IMG/VR virus record: IMGVR_UViG_3300002518_000025
Span: 1 to 38,037 of that record
Origin: a virus
Reading direction: 5' to 3' (one strand)
DNA: 38,037 bases
Numbering within the stretch: the first letter of the stretch is position 1; every line of letters begins with the position of its first letter. Shown in pieces: positions 8,901-17,470 of the stretch. The notes below the pieces were generated by a model. It was not told the origin of the DNA and did no database searches. It worked only from the letters and a program-made list of their open reading frames with translations. The translations under genes were made by a program, and so were the position numbers.

Positions 8901-9353
8901 ATGTTTGGAACGTCTCTGCTTGAATCGGTTCGTATTGAGCGACTGATGAATGGTGTTGTTGCTGGCACATCAGACCAAAACGGCAGTTCTGTTGATCTGG
9001 GGTCTGACTCTGGATTTGACGGCTGCTTGTTTCTTGCTCTGTTGGGTACGCTGACCGCCTCACAAGTTACTAGCATGAATATTGAAACGTCATCTGATGA
9101 TTCAACATTCAATGATCTAGAAGGTGGCAGTAGCGGTGCTTTGGCAGATTCTGATGACGACCTGATGATTGCCATCGATATTTATCGACCTTTGGAACGC
9201 TATCTGAGACCAGTCGTTAATCGTGCTACTGCTAACGCAGTCATTGATGGTGTGATTGGCATTCTTTACGGCCCCAATAGTCGAGCAATCTCACAGAGTG
9301 CTGATGTAGCTCTGTCTGAGACGCATATTAGTCCTGCTGAGGGCACTGCGTAA
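8901..9353 (+). CDS. Putative virion structural protein (decoration-like)
   Basis: This 150-aa protein has a strong ribosome site (AGGAGGT, 8891-8897), which suggests high expression. It contains the segment IDIYRPLERYLRPVVNRATA, which recurs in proteins just downstream of capsid genes in environmental siphophages, by recollection. It lies between the capsid and connector genes. A head decoration or fibre role is inferred from position and expression signals only. Confidence 0.6.
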   Translation: MFGTSLLESVRIERLMNGVVAGTSDQNGSSVDLGSDSGFDGCLFLALLGTLTASQVTSMNIETSSDDSTFNDLEGGSSGALADSDDDLMIAIDIYRPLERYLRPVVNRATANAVIDGVIGILYGPNSRAISQSADVALSETHISPAEGTA

Positions 9354-9360
9354 TCTGATT

Positions 9361-9445
9361 TAGTTCTTTTCATCAGAGAAGAACTATAGTACAATTTGCT
9401 TGTCCCGGTTGGGTCATTCCTGATATCAACTTGGGAATGACCCAA
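9361..9445 (+). terminator. Two intergenic hairpins, possible attenuating terminator
   Basis: An 8-bp stem (9361-9368 with 9379-9386) is followed by a 12-bp stem (9409-9420 with 9434-9445, 13-nt loop). The second stem is followed by AATTTACT rather than a clean T-run, so termination may be partial. It separates the highly expressed head genes from the next gene at 9466. Confidence 0.45.
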
Positions 9446-9465
9446 TTTACTATAGGAGATTTATT

Positions 9466-9933
9466 ATGGCAACGATTGAAGCTGGTCATCATGCCAGTCG
9501 TATCGTTATTGGACAAGATGGTAACCTGTGGGTTAACGGGGCTGCTATCTATAACACTAACGGTGACGATGTTTCAAGCATGCTTGGTCAAGTTCCAGTT
9601 CTGACTAAAGGTGCTGACTATACACTTACCGCAGCAGACTCTGGTAAGCTCATCATCTCTACGGCTGTAGACCTGACATTCACTCTGCCTTCAACAGCAG
9701 ATGGGTTGGTCTATACTGTCCTGGCAGGCATTGCTAGCACAACAACTGGTCTAAGCCTCTCACCGGCTGCTGCCGATCAGATTATTGGTAATGGGTTTAC
9801 TGCTGCCGACGACAAAGATGCTATCAATACCGCTGGTACTGATGTGCTTGGCGACCTGTTTCAGGTTGTTGGTGATGGCAGTGCTGGCTGGTATATTACA
9901 AACGTTATTGGTACTTGGGCACGCGAAACGTAA
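9466..9933 (+). CDS. Putative virion structural protein
   Basis: This 155-aa, mostly beta protein has the stretch LTAADSGKLIISTAVDLTF and an ending VGDGSAGWYITNVIGTWARE. Proteins with this ending are frequent in head modules of environmental phages, where they are annotated as structural; this is recalled, not searched. The ribosome site TAGGAG sits just upstream. It lies between two hairpins, so it may be expressed as its own segment. Precise role unknown. Confidence 0.6.
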   Translation: MATIEAGHHASRIVIGQDGNLWVNGAAIYNTNGDDVSSMLGQVPVLTKGADYTLTAADSGKLIISTAVDLTFTLPSTADGLVYTVLAGIASTTTGLSLSPAAADQIIGNGFTAADDKDAINTAGTDVLGDLFQVVGDGSAGWYITNVIGTWARET

Positions 9934-9945
9934 GCCATTGGACCG

Positions 9946-9990
9946 GGACACCCCTATTGTTTGCGTGCAGGACATAGGGGTGTCCTTTTT
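9946..9990 (+). terminator. Strong Rho-independent terminator
   Basis: A perfect 12-bp stem (GGACACCCCTAT, 9946-9957, with its complement at 9974-9985) is followed directly by TTTTT (9986-9990). It ends transcription from the capsid-gene promoter region. Confidence 0.88.
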
Positions 9991-10002
9991 GGGAGTAAAA
10001 AC

Positions 10003-10374
10003 ATGGGTTACGCTGAAAAGTTCTCCGTTACACCAACAACTGATGCCAGTGGAGATGCAACGTCTTACTCTGCTCCGATTACCGGCAGAATTCATTCAAT
10101 CATCTATACGAAGACTGATTATGCGTCTGGGGTCGATTTTGCTATCACTACAGAGAGCACTAATCAAGGATTGTGGACAGAATCTAATGTGGACGCTTCT
10201 GCAACTGTTGCTCCTCGACAACCAACTCATGACTTAGTTGGTGCTGCTAGTCTCTATGCTGCCGCTGGTGAGGGTGTTGAGACCGAAATTGTCTTGGTCA
10301 ATGAACGGGTAGAAATTGTGATTGCTAGTGGTGGTAATACCAAGTCTGGAACCTTCGTCATCAATGTGATTTGA
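10003..10374 (+). CDS. Putative virion structural protein
   Basis: The start at ATG 10003 is chosen because it has GGGAG at 9991-9995; upstream codons in the frame lie inside the terminator. The 123-aa product has a beta-rich pattern with GRIHSIIYTKTDYASGVDF, a type seen in structural modules next to connector genes. It is followed by the gp6-like connector with a one-base gap after the stop. Confidence 0.6.
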   Translation: MGYAEKFSVTPTTDASGDATSYSAPITGRIHSIIYTKTDYASGVDFAITTESTNQGLWTESNVDASATVAPRQPTHDLVGAASLYAAAGEGVETEIVLVNERVEIVIASGGNTKSGTFVINVI

Positions 10375-10375
10375 T

Positions 10376-10972
10376 ATGACTTACGAAATAGTTTCGCAAA
10401 ACTACACAGTTACATCAGCCGCTGCAACAGATGCAGTAACTATTGCAGATGTAAAGCGTTATCTACGCCTAGATACATCTGACGAAAATCCGCAGATGCT
10501 AGCATTGATTCCAGCAGCTACCAACTTTCTTCAGAACTTATTGAGCAGGCAGTTTGTTACTGCTACCTATGCTCAATACTTTAATGCTGTTCCTTCTAAC
10601 CCTGCTGAATTGTTCTTGGCTGTTGCTCCAGTGTCATCTATTACATCAGTTGCATATGTTGATGATGATGGGGATACACAAACATGGTCTTCTTCTAGTT
10701 ACCAAACTGACCTAGTCAGTGAACCTGCAAAGATCAAACCAGCTTGGGGTGAATCTTGGCCTACAATTAGACAGCAATACGCTGCCATTACCGTAACCTA
10801 TGTTGCTGGTTATGGTGCTCAGTCTGCTGTTCCGAAAGATATTAAACAAACTATTGCTCTGCTTGTCTCGCATTGGTACGAGAACCGTGAACCTGTAGGT
10901 AAGGGATCAGAACTGCCCTTCTCGCTCCAAAGCATGATTAACAGCTTGCGTTGGAATCCTGTAATCTCCTAG
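10376..10972 (+). CDS. Head-tail connector, gp6-like
   Basis: This 198-aa protein has the hallmark N-terminal helix of the HK97 gp6/Phage_connect family: VTIADVKRYLRLDTSDENPQ, then LALIPAATNFLQNLLSRQF. It ends with a helix DIKQTIALLVSHWYENREPV. Such proteins form the ring beneath the portal. The next gene is the head-closure protein, the expected order. Confidence 0.88.
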   Translation: MTYEIVSQNYTVTSAAATDAVTIADVKRYLRLDTSDENPQMLALIPAATNFLQNLLSRQFVTATYAQYFNAVPSNPAELFLAVAPVSSITSVAYVDDDGDTQTWSSSSYQTDLVSEPAKIKPAWGESWPTIRQQYAAITVTYVAGYGAQSAVPKDIKQTIALLVSHWYENREPVGKGSELPFSLQSMINSLRWNPVIS

Positions 10973-10997
10973 TTTTCTCCAGAAAAAGACATGGGCT

Positions 10998-11336
10998 ATG
11001 GTTAGTCAGTCTGGCAGTATGCGGTTTGTAGGTACTGTATTGAGAAGAGATGATTCTCAAAAAGATGCTGGTAATAATCCTATCATCTCTTATGATGAAG
11101 TTGCTAATCGACGATGCTCGTTGATTCCAAAAAGAGGGTTTGAGACAGCAGAAGGCAATCAAACATCTGAGATTACCTTTTATCGTATTGAGATGAGAAA
11201 TGATTCGATTACTCGGGATATTCGTTCTCGGGACCAGATCAAAATCAATCGTCGCACATTTGAAATTTCAGTAGCTTTGGATTACGGTCTGTACAACTCT
11301 GTATATACTCGTTTTGATTGTGCTGAGATACTATAA
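10998..11336 (+). CDS. Head-closure / head-tail joining protein
   Basis: This 112-aa protein resembles the HK97 gp7/SPP1 gp16-like head-tail joining family in size and position, with the ending RSRDQIKINRRTFEI typical of these small beta-barrels. It sits between the gp6-like connector and a gp10-like protein. Its stop overlaps the next start (TAATG). Confidence 0.75.
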   Translation: MVSQSGSMRFVGTVLRRDDSQKDAGNNPIISYDEVANRRCSLIPKRGFETAEGNQTSEITFYRIEMRNDSITRDIRSRDQIKINRRTFEISVALDYGLYNSVYTRFDCAEIL

Positions 11337-11923
11337 TGGCACCAAAACAAACACTTGCTGGACTTCGTATTGATGTTTTGGGTGTAAAAGAAACTCGTGA
11401 TCAATTGCTAAAGCTGCCCCCAAAGGCTTTAGTTAATGCTATGAGTGTTGCTGCATTCTTTGCTATGACGCCATTGAAACGAGTTACAGAGTTAAGAATA
11501 CCTGTTGGTCTTGGGGAAAACAGTAAAGGAAAAAAGCGTCCTCATCTACGAGATTCCATTACCAAAATTCGCCGTATTTATCGTAAAGATTTAACAGTTT
11601 GGGTTTCGGTTGGTGTTGATCGTAAAGTAGCTCCGCATATCAACATGATCGAGTTTGGTATGTCAAGTAAAGGCACCCCTATCAAGAAGCCCAGGGCTGC
11701 CGAAGCTCAAATCTTACGTAAGAGTAAAATCTGGTTACTTGGGAAGTTACGTGTGGGTCAGGTTATGCCTCACCCTGGTTTGAAGCCTCGTGCTCCTTTG
11801 CGTACGGCTTTAGCTTCAACTCGGACGCAGATTGAAAGACGTTTTATATCTAAGTTCAATCTACAGATTCCCAAGGAAGTTGCTAAACTCAACAATCCTA
11901 AGAAATCAGCTAAGCGACCATGA
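11336..11923 (+). CDS. HK97 gp10-like tail completion protein
   Basis: This 195-aa basic protein has the gp10-family layout: an N-terminal RIDVLGVKETRDQLLKLPPK, a central basic stretch with RPHLRDSITKIRR, and a C-terminal helix rich in Arg/Lys. The family joins the tail to the head or helps tail assembly. Position between head closure and the DUF3168-like gene matches. Its end overlaps the next gene by four bases. Confidence 0.82.
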   Translation: MAPKQTLAGLRIDVLGVKETRDQLLKLPPKALVNAMSVAAFFAMTPLKRVTELRIPVGLGENSKGKKRPHLRDSITKIRRIYRKDLTVWVSVGVDRKVAPHINMIEFGMSSKGTPIKKPRAAEAQILRKSKIWLLGKLRVGQVMPHPGLKPRAPLRTALASTRTQIERRFISKFNLQIPKEVAKLNNPKKSAKRP

Positions 11924-12342
11924 TTATAGATGATGCTGTTGTAGCTTGGTTAGAGACACAGAAGTCAGTGACAGATTTGCTATCTGATCCTGAAGCTATT
12001 TTTACGGATAAGGCCCCAGATGGTACGAGTCGATCATTTATTAAGGTTGAACTTGATCGCAATTCAATTGACCATACTATGGCTGGGATGCAGCAACTTA
12101 GTGAGGCAGACATCACTCTGCACTGTGAAGGCAGTACCAAGGCTGCTGGTTCTGAGATTGCTGAGAAGATTAGGCTGCTGTTTATCGACGGATATCAGGG
12201 CTTAATGGGTTTGCTAAACATTCGACATGGAACTATAATTGATATCTCAGACCGATATAGCAATACATTTGCAGGCAAAAATGAGGGTCTGCCTGCTCGC
12301 TTAGTTTCATTACGGTTACACTACTACATGCCAACCACTTAG
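11920..12342 (+). CDS. Tail completion / terminator protein, DUF3168-like
   Basis: This 140-aa protein starts at an ATGA overlap with the previous gene. It contains the TDKAPDGTSRSFIKVEL and EADITLHCEGS segments characteristic of gpU/gp17-type tail terminator proteins, with the helix AGSEIAEKIRLLF. It caps the tail tube before head joining. Order is consistent with HK97. Confidence 0.82.
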   Translation: MIIDDAVVAWLETQKSVTDLLSDPEAIFTDKAPDGTSRSFIKVELDRNSIDHTMAGMQQLSEADITLHCEGSTKAAGSEIAEKIRLLFIDGYQGLMGLLNIRHGTIIDISDRYSNTFAGKNEGLPARLVSLRLHYYMPTT

Positions 12343-12349
12343 TAATGTT

Positions 12350-12571
12350 ATGAATGACCAAGTTGTTGTAGTTAAGGCCAGAACTCAAGCTGGTATGATT
12401 CAAGAGTTTCGATGTCTAGAGATTCTTGAAATCAATGGTGTTCCTTACACAAGTTCTGATCAGTCAGAACTTGATATGCAGGCTGTTCAGGGCATGTTCA
12501 TGTCTCTTGAAGGTCGCTTAATTGCTCTAGAAAACATCCTGGGAAGGGGTTTGACAGATGACAACGGCTGA
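12350..12571 (+). CDS. Hypothetical tail-module protein
   Basis: This 73-aa protein has a small beta domain followed by a helix (MFMSLEGRLIALENILGRG). It overlaps the tail tube gene by 14 bases, indicating coupling. No family recognised. Confidence 0.55.
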   Translation: MNDQVVVVKARTQAGMIQEFRCLEILEINGVPYTSSDQSELDMQAVQGMFMSLEGRLIALENILGRGLTDDNG

Positions 12572-12971
12572 TACATTTTTTGGGGCTACACTTGCCTTTA
12601 CCACTCAATCCTCACTTGTGTTTGATATCATTAGTGGTGGTCGATCTGGTCTCACAATTGAGCGGATTGATACAACGCACGCTGGTACTTCTGGTCAACT
12701 TAAAACATCTATGGCTGCTGATCTTGCTGACGCAGGAACATATGAGTTTGAGGTTGTTCATGATCCTAACTTTGATATTGATACCTATATTGGTGTGTCG
12801 GACACAATTACAATTACCTATCCTGTACCAGCCGGAGGTAGTTCAGGAGCAATTAAAGCATTTACAGGTCATGTATCATCTTATGATGAAACATTACCTA
12901 TTGATGATCGTATGACTGCATCAATTGTGCTCAGTATTGACTCTGCAATTTCTCACACATCATCAACGTAA
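12558..12971 (+). CDS. Putative major tail tube protein
   Basis: This 137-aa protein lies between tail completion and tail assembly chaperones, the slot of the tail tube subunit. The sequence is beta-rich, with GLTIERIDTTHAGTSGQLKT, then a DAGTYEFEVVHDP segment and TITITYPVP. The pattern is shared with lambda gpV/HK97 gp6-type tube proteins, in which one loop folds over neighbouring subunits. Assigned mainly by position and pattern. Confidence 0.72.
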   Translation: MTTADTFFGATLAFTTQSSLVFDIISGGRSGLTIERIDTTHAGTSGQLKTSMAADLADAGTYEFEVVHDPNFDIDTYIGVSDTITITYPVPAGGSSGAIKAFTGHVSSYDETLPIDDRMTASIVLSIDSAISHTSST

Positions 12972-13003
12972 TTGAGTAAAAACATCTTTAGTAAGGTAGC
13001 ATA

Positions 13004-13378
13004 ATGAATCTTAAAGAACAGATGCTGGCTGTTGATCCAGACATTGTAAAGGCAGGTATTGAAGGATGGCCCGATGATCTTTACATCCGTCAAATCAAAG
13101 CTGATGAGATGGACAAGCATCGTGCTATCCTGCACGAAGATGAAAATGGTAGCTGGGTAATTCGTGCTGCATATTGGATTGCTCTCACTGCCTGCACTAA
13201 GGAAGGTGCTCATGTCTTTGTTCGAGATAACAAAGGTATGATTTTCCAAAAAGATATTGATAGGCTTATGGATATGCCTATGTATCTTGTGCGTAATCTG
13301 TCCGACAGAATCTTAGAGTGTAACAAACTGCTTGGCTCATCCCTTGAGGATTCGGTAAAAAACTCAGAGGAGACCTGA
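13004..13378 (+). CDS. Tail assembly chaperone, short form (gpG-like)
   Basis: This 124-aa protein precedes the tape measure gene and so occupies the gpG position. It stops at TGA 13376-13378, shortly after a slippery site at 13357-13363. Such proteins bind the tape measure and recruit tail tube subunits but are not in the virion. The helical IKADEMDKHRAILHED region fits chaperones of this type. Confidence 0.8.
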   Translation: MNLKEQMLAVDPDIVKAGIEGWPDDLYIRQIKADEMDKHRAILHEDENGSWVIRAAYWIALTACTKEGAHVFVRDNKGMIFQKDIDRLMDMPMYLVRNLSDRILECNKLLGSSLEDSVKNSEET

Positions 13379-13692
13379 CCGAACAATGGTGGCATAAGAT
13401 TGCCATTCATGCTTTACAATGTACTGTTGGTGAAGCGAAACGTCGGGTCTCCCTTGCAGAATTTGTTAACTACCAAGCGTACTACAAAATTGAACCTTGG
13501 GGGGATGATTGGGAAAGAACTGGAAGAACAATATCTCACCAGATCAATTGTAGTGTTGGTAAAGAAGTTGTCTCTCCAGATCATTACATCCCTTACCGTA
13601 ACCCTGAAGATGTAATTTATGCCCGCAGAAAAGATGCTGTTCGTCGTTTAGACAAAATGCGAACAGAAGAGAAAGTGCGAAAGGTTAAATAA
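13004..13692 (+). CDS. Tail assembly chaperone, frameshifted long form (gpGT-like)
   Basis: A -1 shift at A AAA AAC (13357-13363) joins the short chaperone, after SVKN, to an open -1 frame beginning LRGDLTEQWW. That frame runs to TAA at 13690-13692 and has no convincing start of its own. The fusion is 229 residues. Its second half (AEFVNYQAYYKIEPWGDDWE) is typical of gpT-like domains. The tape measure gene begins at the next base. This is the classic conserved tail frameshift; the product is inferred from sequence. Confidence 0.82.
13357..13363 (+). promoter_or_regulatory. -1 ribosomal frameshift site (A AAA AAC)
   Basis: The heptamer reads A AAA AAC in the zero frame of the short chaperone and ends 12 bases before its TGA. 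After slippage the next codon is CTC at 13363-13365. Confidence 0.85.
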
Positions 13693-15234
13693 ATGGCTGC
13701 TGGCGGTCCTGTTCATGGAATTCATATTCCGCTTACTACAACATCTAAAACTGCTGTTGCAGGTTTAAACAAAACTGCTAGGGCTGTTGGAGGAGTTGGA
13801 AAAGCAGGAAAGAAAGCATCTAAAGCTACTGATTTACATACTCGTGCTAGCCGTAGAAATACTATGGCTATGCTTGAGCTATCAAGAGGTGCTGAAGACT
13901 TTGCATCTCAAATTGGTACTACGGGTATATCTGGTGCTTTAAGAGCTTCCGCAAACAATATTTCTCAGTTTGCAACTGTTATGAGTCCAATGGCAGGTGT
14001 AATTGTTGGTGCGGGTGTTGCAGCAGCAGCAATGGTACCAATGATGCTTCGTATGAATGATGGAGTTAAGAAAAACACAGACAACTTTAACAAGTTAATT
14101 GCTAAGGTAAAACAGTTTACAGTTGTAGCTAAGGTTGCAAAAGATGTTAAAGCATTTGATTTTTCTGTTGCTGGTGCTGATGCTGCTACCGTCACACAAT
14201 CATTGGCTTCATTGAAAGAAGCTAAAGAAATACGATCAATTGAAACCAAAGATGTAGCTGGCCGACTGAAGGATTTGCAAGCAATTCAACGCATAAATCT
14301 ACAATCAAGAGCTAGGATACAAGGTAAGCCGTATGGTCAACGCTTTGCTGCTCATCGATTGACACAAATAGGGGCTATTGCTCCTGAGCAAGGCTTGATA
14401 TCTGATAAAGAGCTTGAGAAGGTTGAAGAGAATATAAACACACTTCAAAACAAACTGTCTGATCTGAGACTTGAGTCGGAAATAAGTGGTATTAAAATAG
14501 CTAAGCTAACAGGTGCTGAAGAGGCAGCTAAACAGCTTGATGCTCTGAAGATGTCTCGACAACAAGATTTGGATGTTGCTAAGCAGTCAGCAGAACTCCA
14601 AAAGAATCTAAACTCGGAAACTGTAGAAGGTATAGATAAAGTTATTGCTCAGTCTAGAGAGCGGTTGGATATTTTACGGGCTGAACAACAAAGTCTTGAG
14701 ACATCTCGTAAAGAGATTCAAAAGACTATAAGTCTTAATGTGCTTAGTAGAACTGGTGAAGCAACTAGGGCGGCATTACGTAAAGAACAAGAAACACTGG
14801 GAAAACGTCATAACGTTGTGCTTGCTGAGCAAAAACGGTTAACGAGTGATATAAATACTTTATACACTCAACGAGCATTTATTAAACCTCTAGACGATTC
14901 AAAGAAAGAGGAAGAGGCAGCAAAAAGAACACTTGATCTTGAGAGTAAAAAACTACGCCTTGCTAAACTAACCCTTTCTATTCGTCAGCGAGAACTTCAG
15001 TCTCAAACCAAAGCTGCTCAAGCCTTTGCTCAACGTGGTCAAGTAGGCATTGCTAAACGAGGATCAATTGAAGCATTTTCAGCTATTGAACAAGCTAAGA
15101 GACAAACTGTATTGAGTAAAAATCCTCAGCAGCAAGAGTTGATCAAGATCAACAACGAAATCAAAGAGATTGAGAAAAAACAACTGGAACTACAAAAGAA
15201 GCAACTTACTCGTGAAGTTGCTAGTTTTTCTTAG
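13693..15234 (+). CDS. Tape measure protein
   Basis: This 513-aa, largely helical protein starts directly after the chaperone stop. It has a basic, Ala/Gly-rich N-terminus, a hydrophobic segment near residues 90-117 (MSPMAGVIVGAGVAAAAMVP) and long coiled coils thereafter (heptads through residues 230-330 and 410-510). It sets tail length; with about 1.5 angstrom per residue, a tail near 75 nm would be expected. This is short for a siphovirus tape measure. Confidence 0.85.
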   Translation: MAAGGPVHGIHIPLTTTSKTAVAGLNKTARAVGGVGKAGKKASKATDLHTRASRRNTMAMLELSRGAEDFASQIGTTGISGALRASANNISQFATVMSPMAGVIVGAGVAAAAMVPMMLRMNDGVKKNTDNFNKLIAKVKQFTVVAKVAKDVKAFDFSVAGADAATVTQSLASLKEAKEIRSIETKDVAGRLKDLQAIQRINLQSRARIQGKPYGQRFAAHRLTQIGAIAPEQGLISDKELEKVEENINTLQNKLSDLRLESEISGIKIAKLTGAEEAAKQLDALKMSRQQDLDVAKQSAELQKNLNSETVEGIDKVIAQSRERLDILRAEQQSLETSRKEIQKTISLNVLSRTGEATRAALRKEQETLGKRHNVVLAEQKRLTSDINTLYTQRAFIKPLDDSKKEEEAAKRTLDLESKKLRLAKLTLSIRQRELQSQTKAAQAFAQRGQVGIAKRGSIEAFSAIEQAKRQTVLSKNPQQQELIKINNEIKEIEKKQLELQKKQLTREVASFS

Positions 15235-15242
15235 GGTTATTT

Positions 15243-16154
15243 ATGGCTGTAGTAACTGTTACAGAACGCTGGTATGACCGTAATGGTCTTGCCACGATTG
15301 AGGGAGAGAAGGGTGCTGTTCGCACCTTTCAAGTTGTTACAGACAGTCGTGACGATGATCACTCTGTTGTGTTAGCCAGTGCTCAGTTACCTGCTCCCGG
15401 AGCAGCACACCCAAATGACCTCTTACTCTATTGTGACAGTGTAGAAGTTGCAGTTGATTCCAGAAATGGTAAAGTCTGGGATGTTGTAGCTACCTACACA
15501 AACCGTAATAGTGGCGGTAAAGACCCTGGTGATCCAACCAATGATGCTGCTGTTCTAACATGGGGAACTGATTCTTACCAGGAAGTGGTCGAGAAGGCAA
15601 CTTTTGTAGATCACAACGATAATGATACTCTTGTACCAAACAGAGCAGTAGCAAACTCAGCCGGGGATAGATTTGATCCTCCTCTAACAATCAATGCTCC
15701 CCGTCCAACTTTGTCGGCGGTTAAGAATGTAACCTCTGTTGCCTCATTAAGTGCTTGGCTACTTACTTATCGAGGTAGTGTTAATAATTCATCATTTGTT
15801 GTAGACGGAATTACTATTGGTCCTCATGTAGCTCTGTTAGCAAGTGTGGAAATCTCAGGTCATGCTTCCCGTAACTCAGTTTCCTATCGTACAGTCTCTC
15901 TGAAATTACAATTCAATCCTGACACATGGGATGAAGAGATTGCGGATAGGGGTTTTAGGAAGCTTGATGCCAATGACAAGCCGGTCAAAATCACAAGTGA
16001 TGGGGACAAAGAGCCTATATCAACTCCGGCATTTCTTGATGGAGAAGGTGGCGTACTAGCTCATCCTGAATGGGCAGCAACACAACATGTGTTTCTCAAA
16101 TACCGAGCACGAGAAGAAAAGAACTTTAATGTTCTGCTTCCTCTCTTTCAATAG
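15243..16154 (+). CDS. Putative distal tail / tail-tip protein
   Basis: A 303-aa protein lies directly downstream of the tape measure, where distal tail proteins are found. It is predicted to be mostly beta strand, with a central segment VASLSAWLLTYRGSVNNSSF and an ending ATQHVFLKYRAREEKNFNVL. No specific motif confirms the family. Tail-tip role is inferred from position. Confidence 0.6.
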   Translation: MAVVTVTERWYDRNGLATIEGEKGAVRTFQVVTDSRDDDHSVVLASAQLPAPGAAHPNDLLLYCDSVEVAVDSRNGKVWDVVATYTNRNSGGKDPGDPTNDAAVLTWGTDSYQEVVEKATFVDHNDNDTLVPNRAVANSAGDRFDPPLTINAPRPTLSAVKNVTSVASLSAWLLTYRGSVNNSSFVVDGITIGPHVALLASVEISGHASRNSVSYRTVSLKLQFNPDTWDEEIADRGFRKLDANDKPVKITSDGDKEPISTPAFLDGEGGVLAHPEWAATQHVFLKYRAREEKNFNVLLPLFQ

Positions 16155-16166
16155 GAGCATATATAG

Positions 16167-16802
16167 ATGACAAATGTAGCCAGATTTGATGGTAATCTTT
16201 TTGTAGGCGGCACACTTACTGCTGCTGGTGGTATTGCCCCCGATATTGCTAGGTCAAACCTTGCTCAGACACCGCTGGCATCAATTGGAATTCCTTTCTA
16301 CGCTTGGAAAGTATGGAATGCTTGCCATACTAATTTGTCAGGAACAGCCGCGACTGATGATCTAGAGGTTACTACAGGTGCGTTTGGTACTGCCCCACCA
16401 TCTATTCAGACAGGCGACGTAAAGGGTGTTAGTCTTACCTCTGCTCGGTATGCTCGTACGACTGTACAACTTCCTGAGAACTATGATGATGGAGAAAGTG
16501 TAAACTTTCGTTTCAGAGCGGGCATGCTTACAACCATCGCAGATGTTTCTGCAACACTTGACCTTGAAGTCTATGAACTTGCAGGGGATAACACTGTTGG
16601 TTCTGATCTTTGTACAACTGCTGCTATTGATATTAACTCGACTACCTTAGCTAACAGAGATTTTGTGGTGACTGCAACAGGTCTTGTTGCAGGTGATTGG
16701 CTTGATATTCGTATTGGTATTATTGCTGATGATGCTGGAACAGGTACTGCTGTTATTGGTTGTGTGACACAGTCTAGGTTGCTTTGTGATGTTCGGGGCT
16801 AG
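16167..16802 (+). CDS. Putative tail fibre / virion-surface protein
   Basis: The 211-aa product begins VARFDGNLFVGGTLTAAGGI and continues with a jelly-roll-like beta pattern ending WLDIRIGIIADDAGTGTAV. This resembles structural proteins often found at tail tips of environmental siphophages. The ribosome site TAGGAG is at 16152-16157. It is adjacent to two more putative tip proteins. Function beyond structural is unknown. Confidence 0.55.
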   Translation: MTNVARFDGNLFVGGTLTAAGGIAPDIARSNLAQTPLASIGIPFYAWKVWNACHTNLSGTAATDDLEVTTGAFGTAPPSIQTGDVKGVSLTSARYARTTVQLPENYDDGESVNFRFRAGMLTTIADVSATLDLEVYELAGDNTVGSDLCTTAAIDINSTTLANRDFVVTATGLVAGDWLDIRIGIIADDAGTGTAVIGCVTQSRLLCDVRG

Positions 16803-16804
16803 GC

Positions 16805-17470
16805 ATGGGAACCGACAAACCAGCAGTCTTAGGCTCGGTGGCTATCGAGCAACTAAGAGAGGTTGTGCATAAAGTTCTGAATGAACAACCTCCAAATATT
16901 GTAAATCATCCTTCTGAGCATCGCCCCCAACCTAATCGTGTAATTCGTGTAAAGTTGGATGCTGCCCTATCTTCTGGTGCTTCTGCAACTGCTAGTCTTT
17001 ACGAATATGCATCTGATGCTTGGTCTGACACAGATATCAATGTTACAGTTAATGAAGTCCTTGGTAGCTGTGGAGACATTGCTTCAGGGACTTTTTGCTT
17101 AGCTACTAGGGTAGTAGGAATTGGTTGGTCTGTTATAGCTGCTCAATGTAGCTGTAATGAAATTCAACGAATCATCATAACTGGTATGCCTACGGGTGGT
17201 ACATACACCCTTACCTTTGATGGACAAACAACTGGCAATATTGATTACGATGCTGCCGCTGGTAATGTTCAAAATGCTCTAGAAGCCTTGTCTAACATTG
17301 GTGCTGGTAATGTAGTCTGCTTTGGCGGTCCTCATCCCGGCTCATACATTGATGTTGAGTTTGTTGGTGACCTAGCTGATACAGATGTTGCAGAAATGAC
17401 ATCTACTGACAGCCTTACTGGTGGTTCATTGCCAGCCACTGTTATCACCACGCTTAATGATGGTGGATAA
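16805..17470 (+). CDS. Putative virion structural protein with Ig-like beta domain
   Basis: This 221-aa protein has an N-terminal part with four or more Cys (residues about 80-118) and a C-terminal domain with TGMPTGGTYTLTFDGQTT and a GAGNVVCFGGPHPG stretch. That domain pattern recurs in surface and fibre proteins of phages. Its stop overlaps the next start (TAATG at 17468-17472). Confidence 0.55.
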   Translation: MGTDKPAVLGSVAIEQLREVVHKVLNEQPPNIVNHPSEHRPQPNRVIRVKLDAALSSGASATASLYEYASDAWSDTDINVTVNEVLGSCGDIASGTFCLATRVVGIGWSVIAAQCSCNEIQRIIITGMPTGGTYTLTFDGQTTGNIDYDAAAGNVQNALEALSNIGAGNVVCFGGPHPGSYIDVEFVGDLADTDVAEMTSTDSLTGGSLPATVITTLNDGG

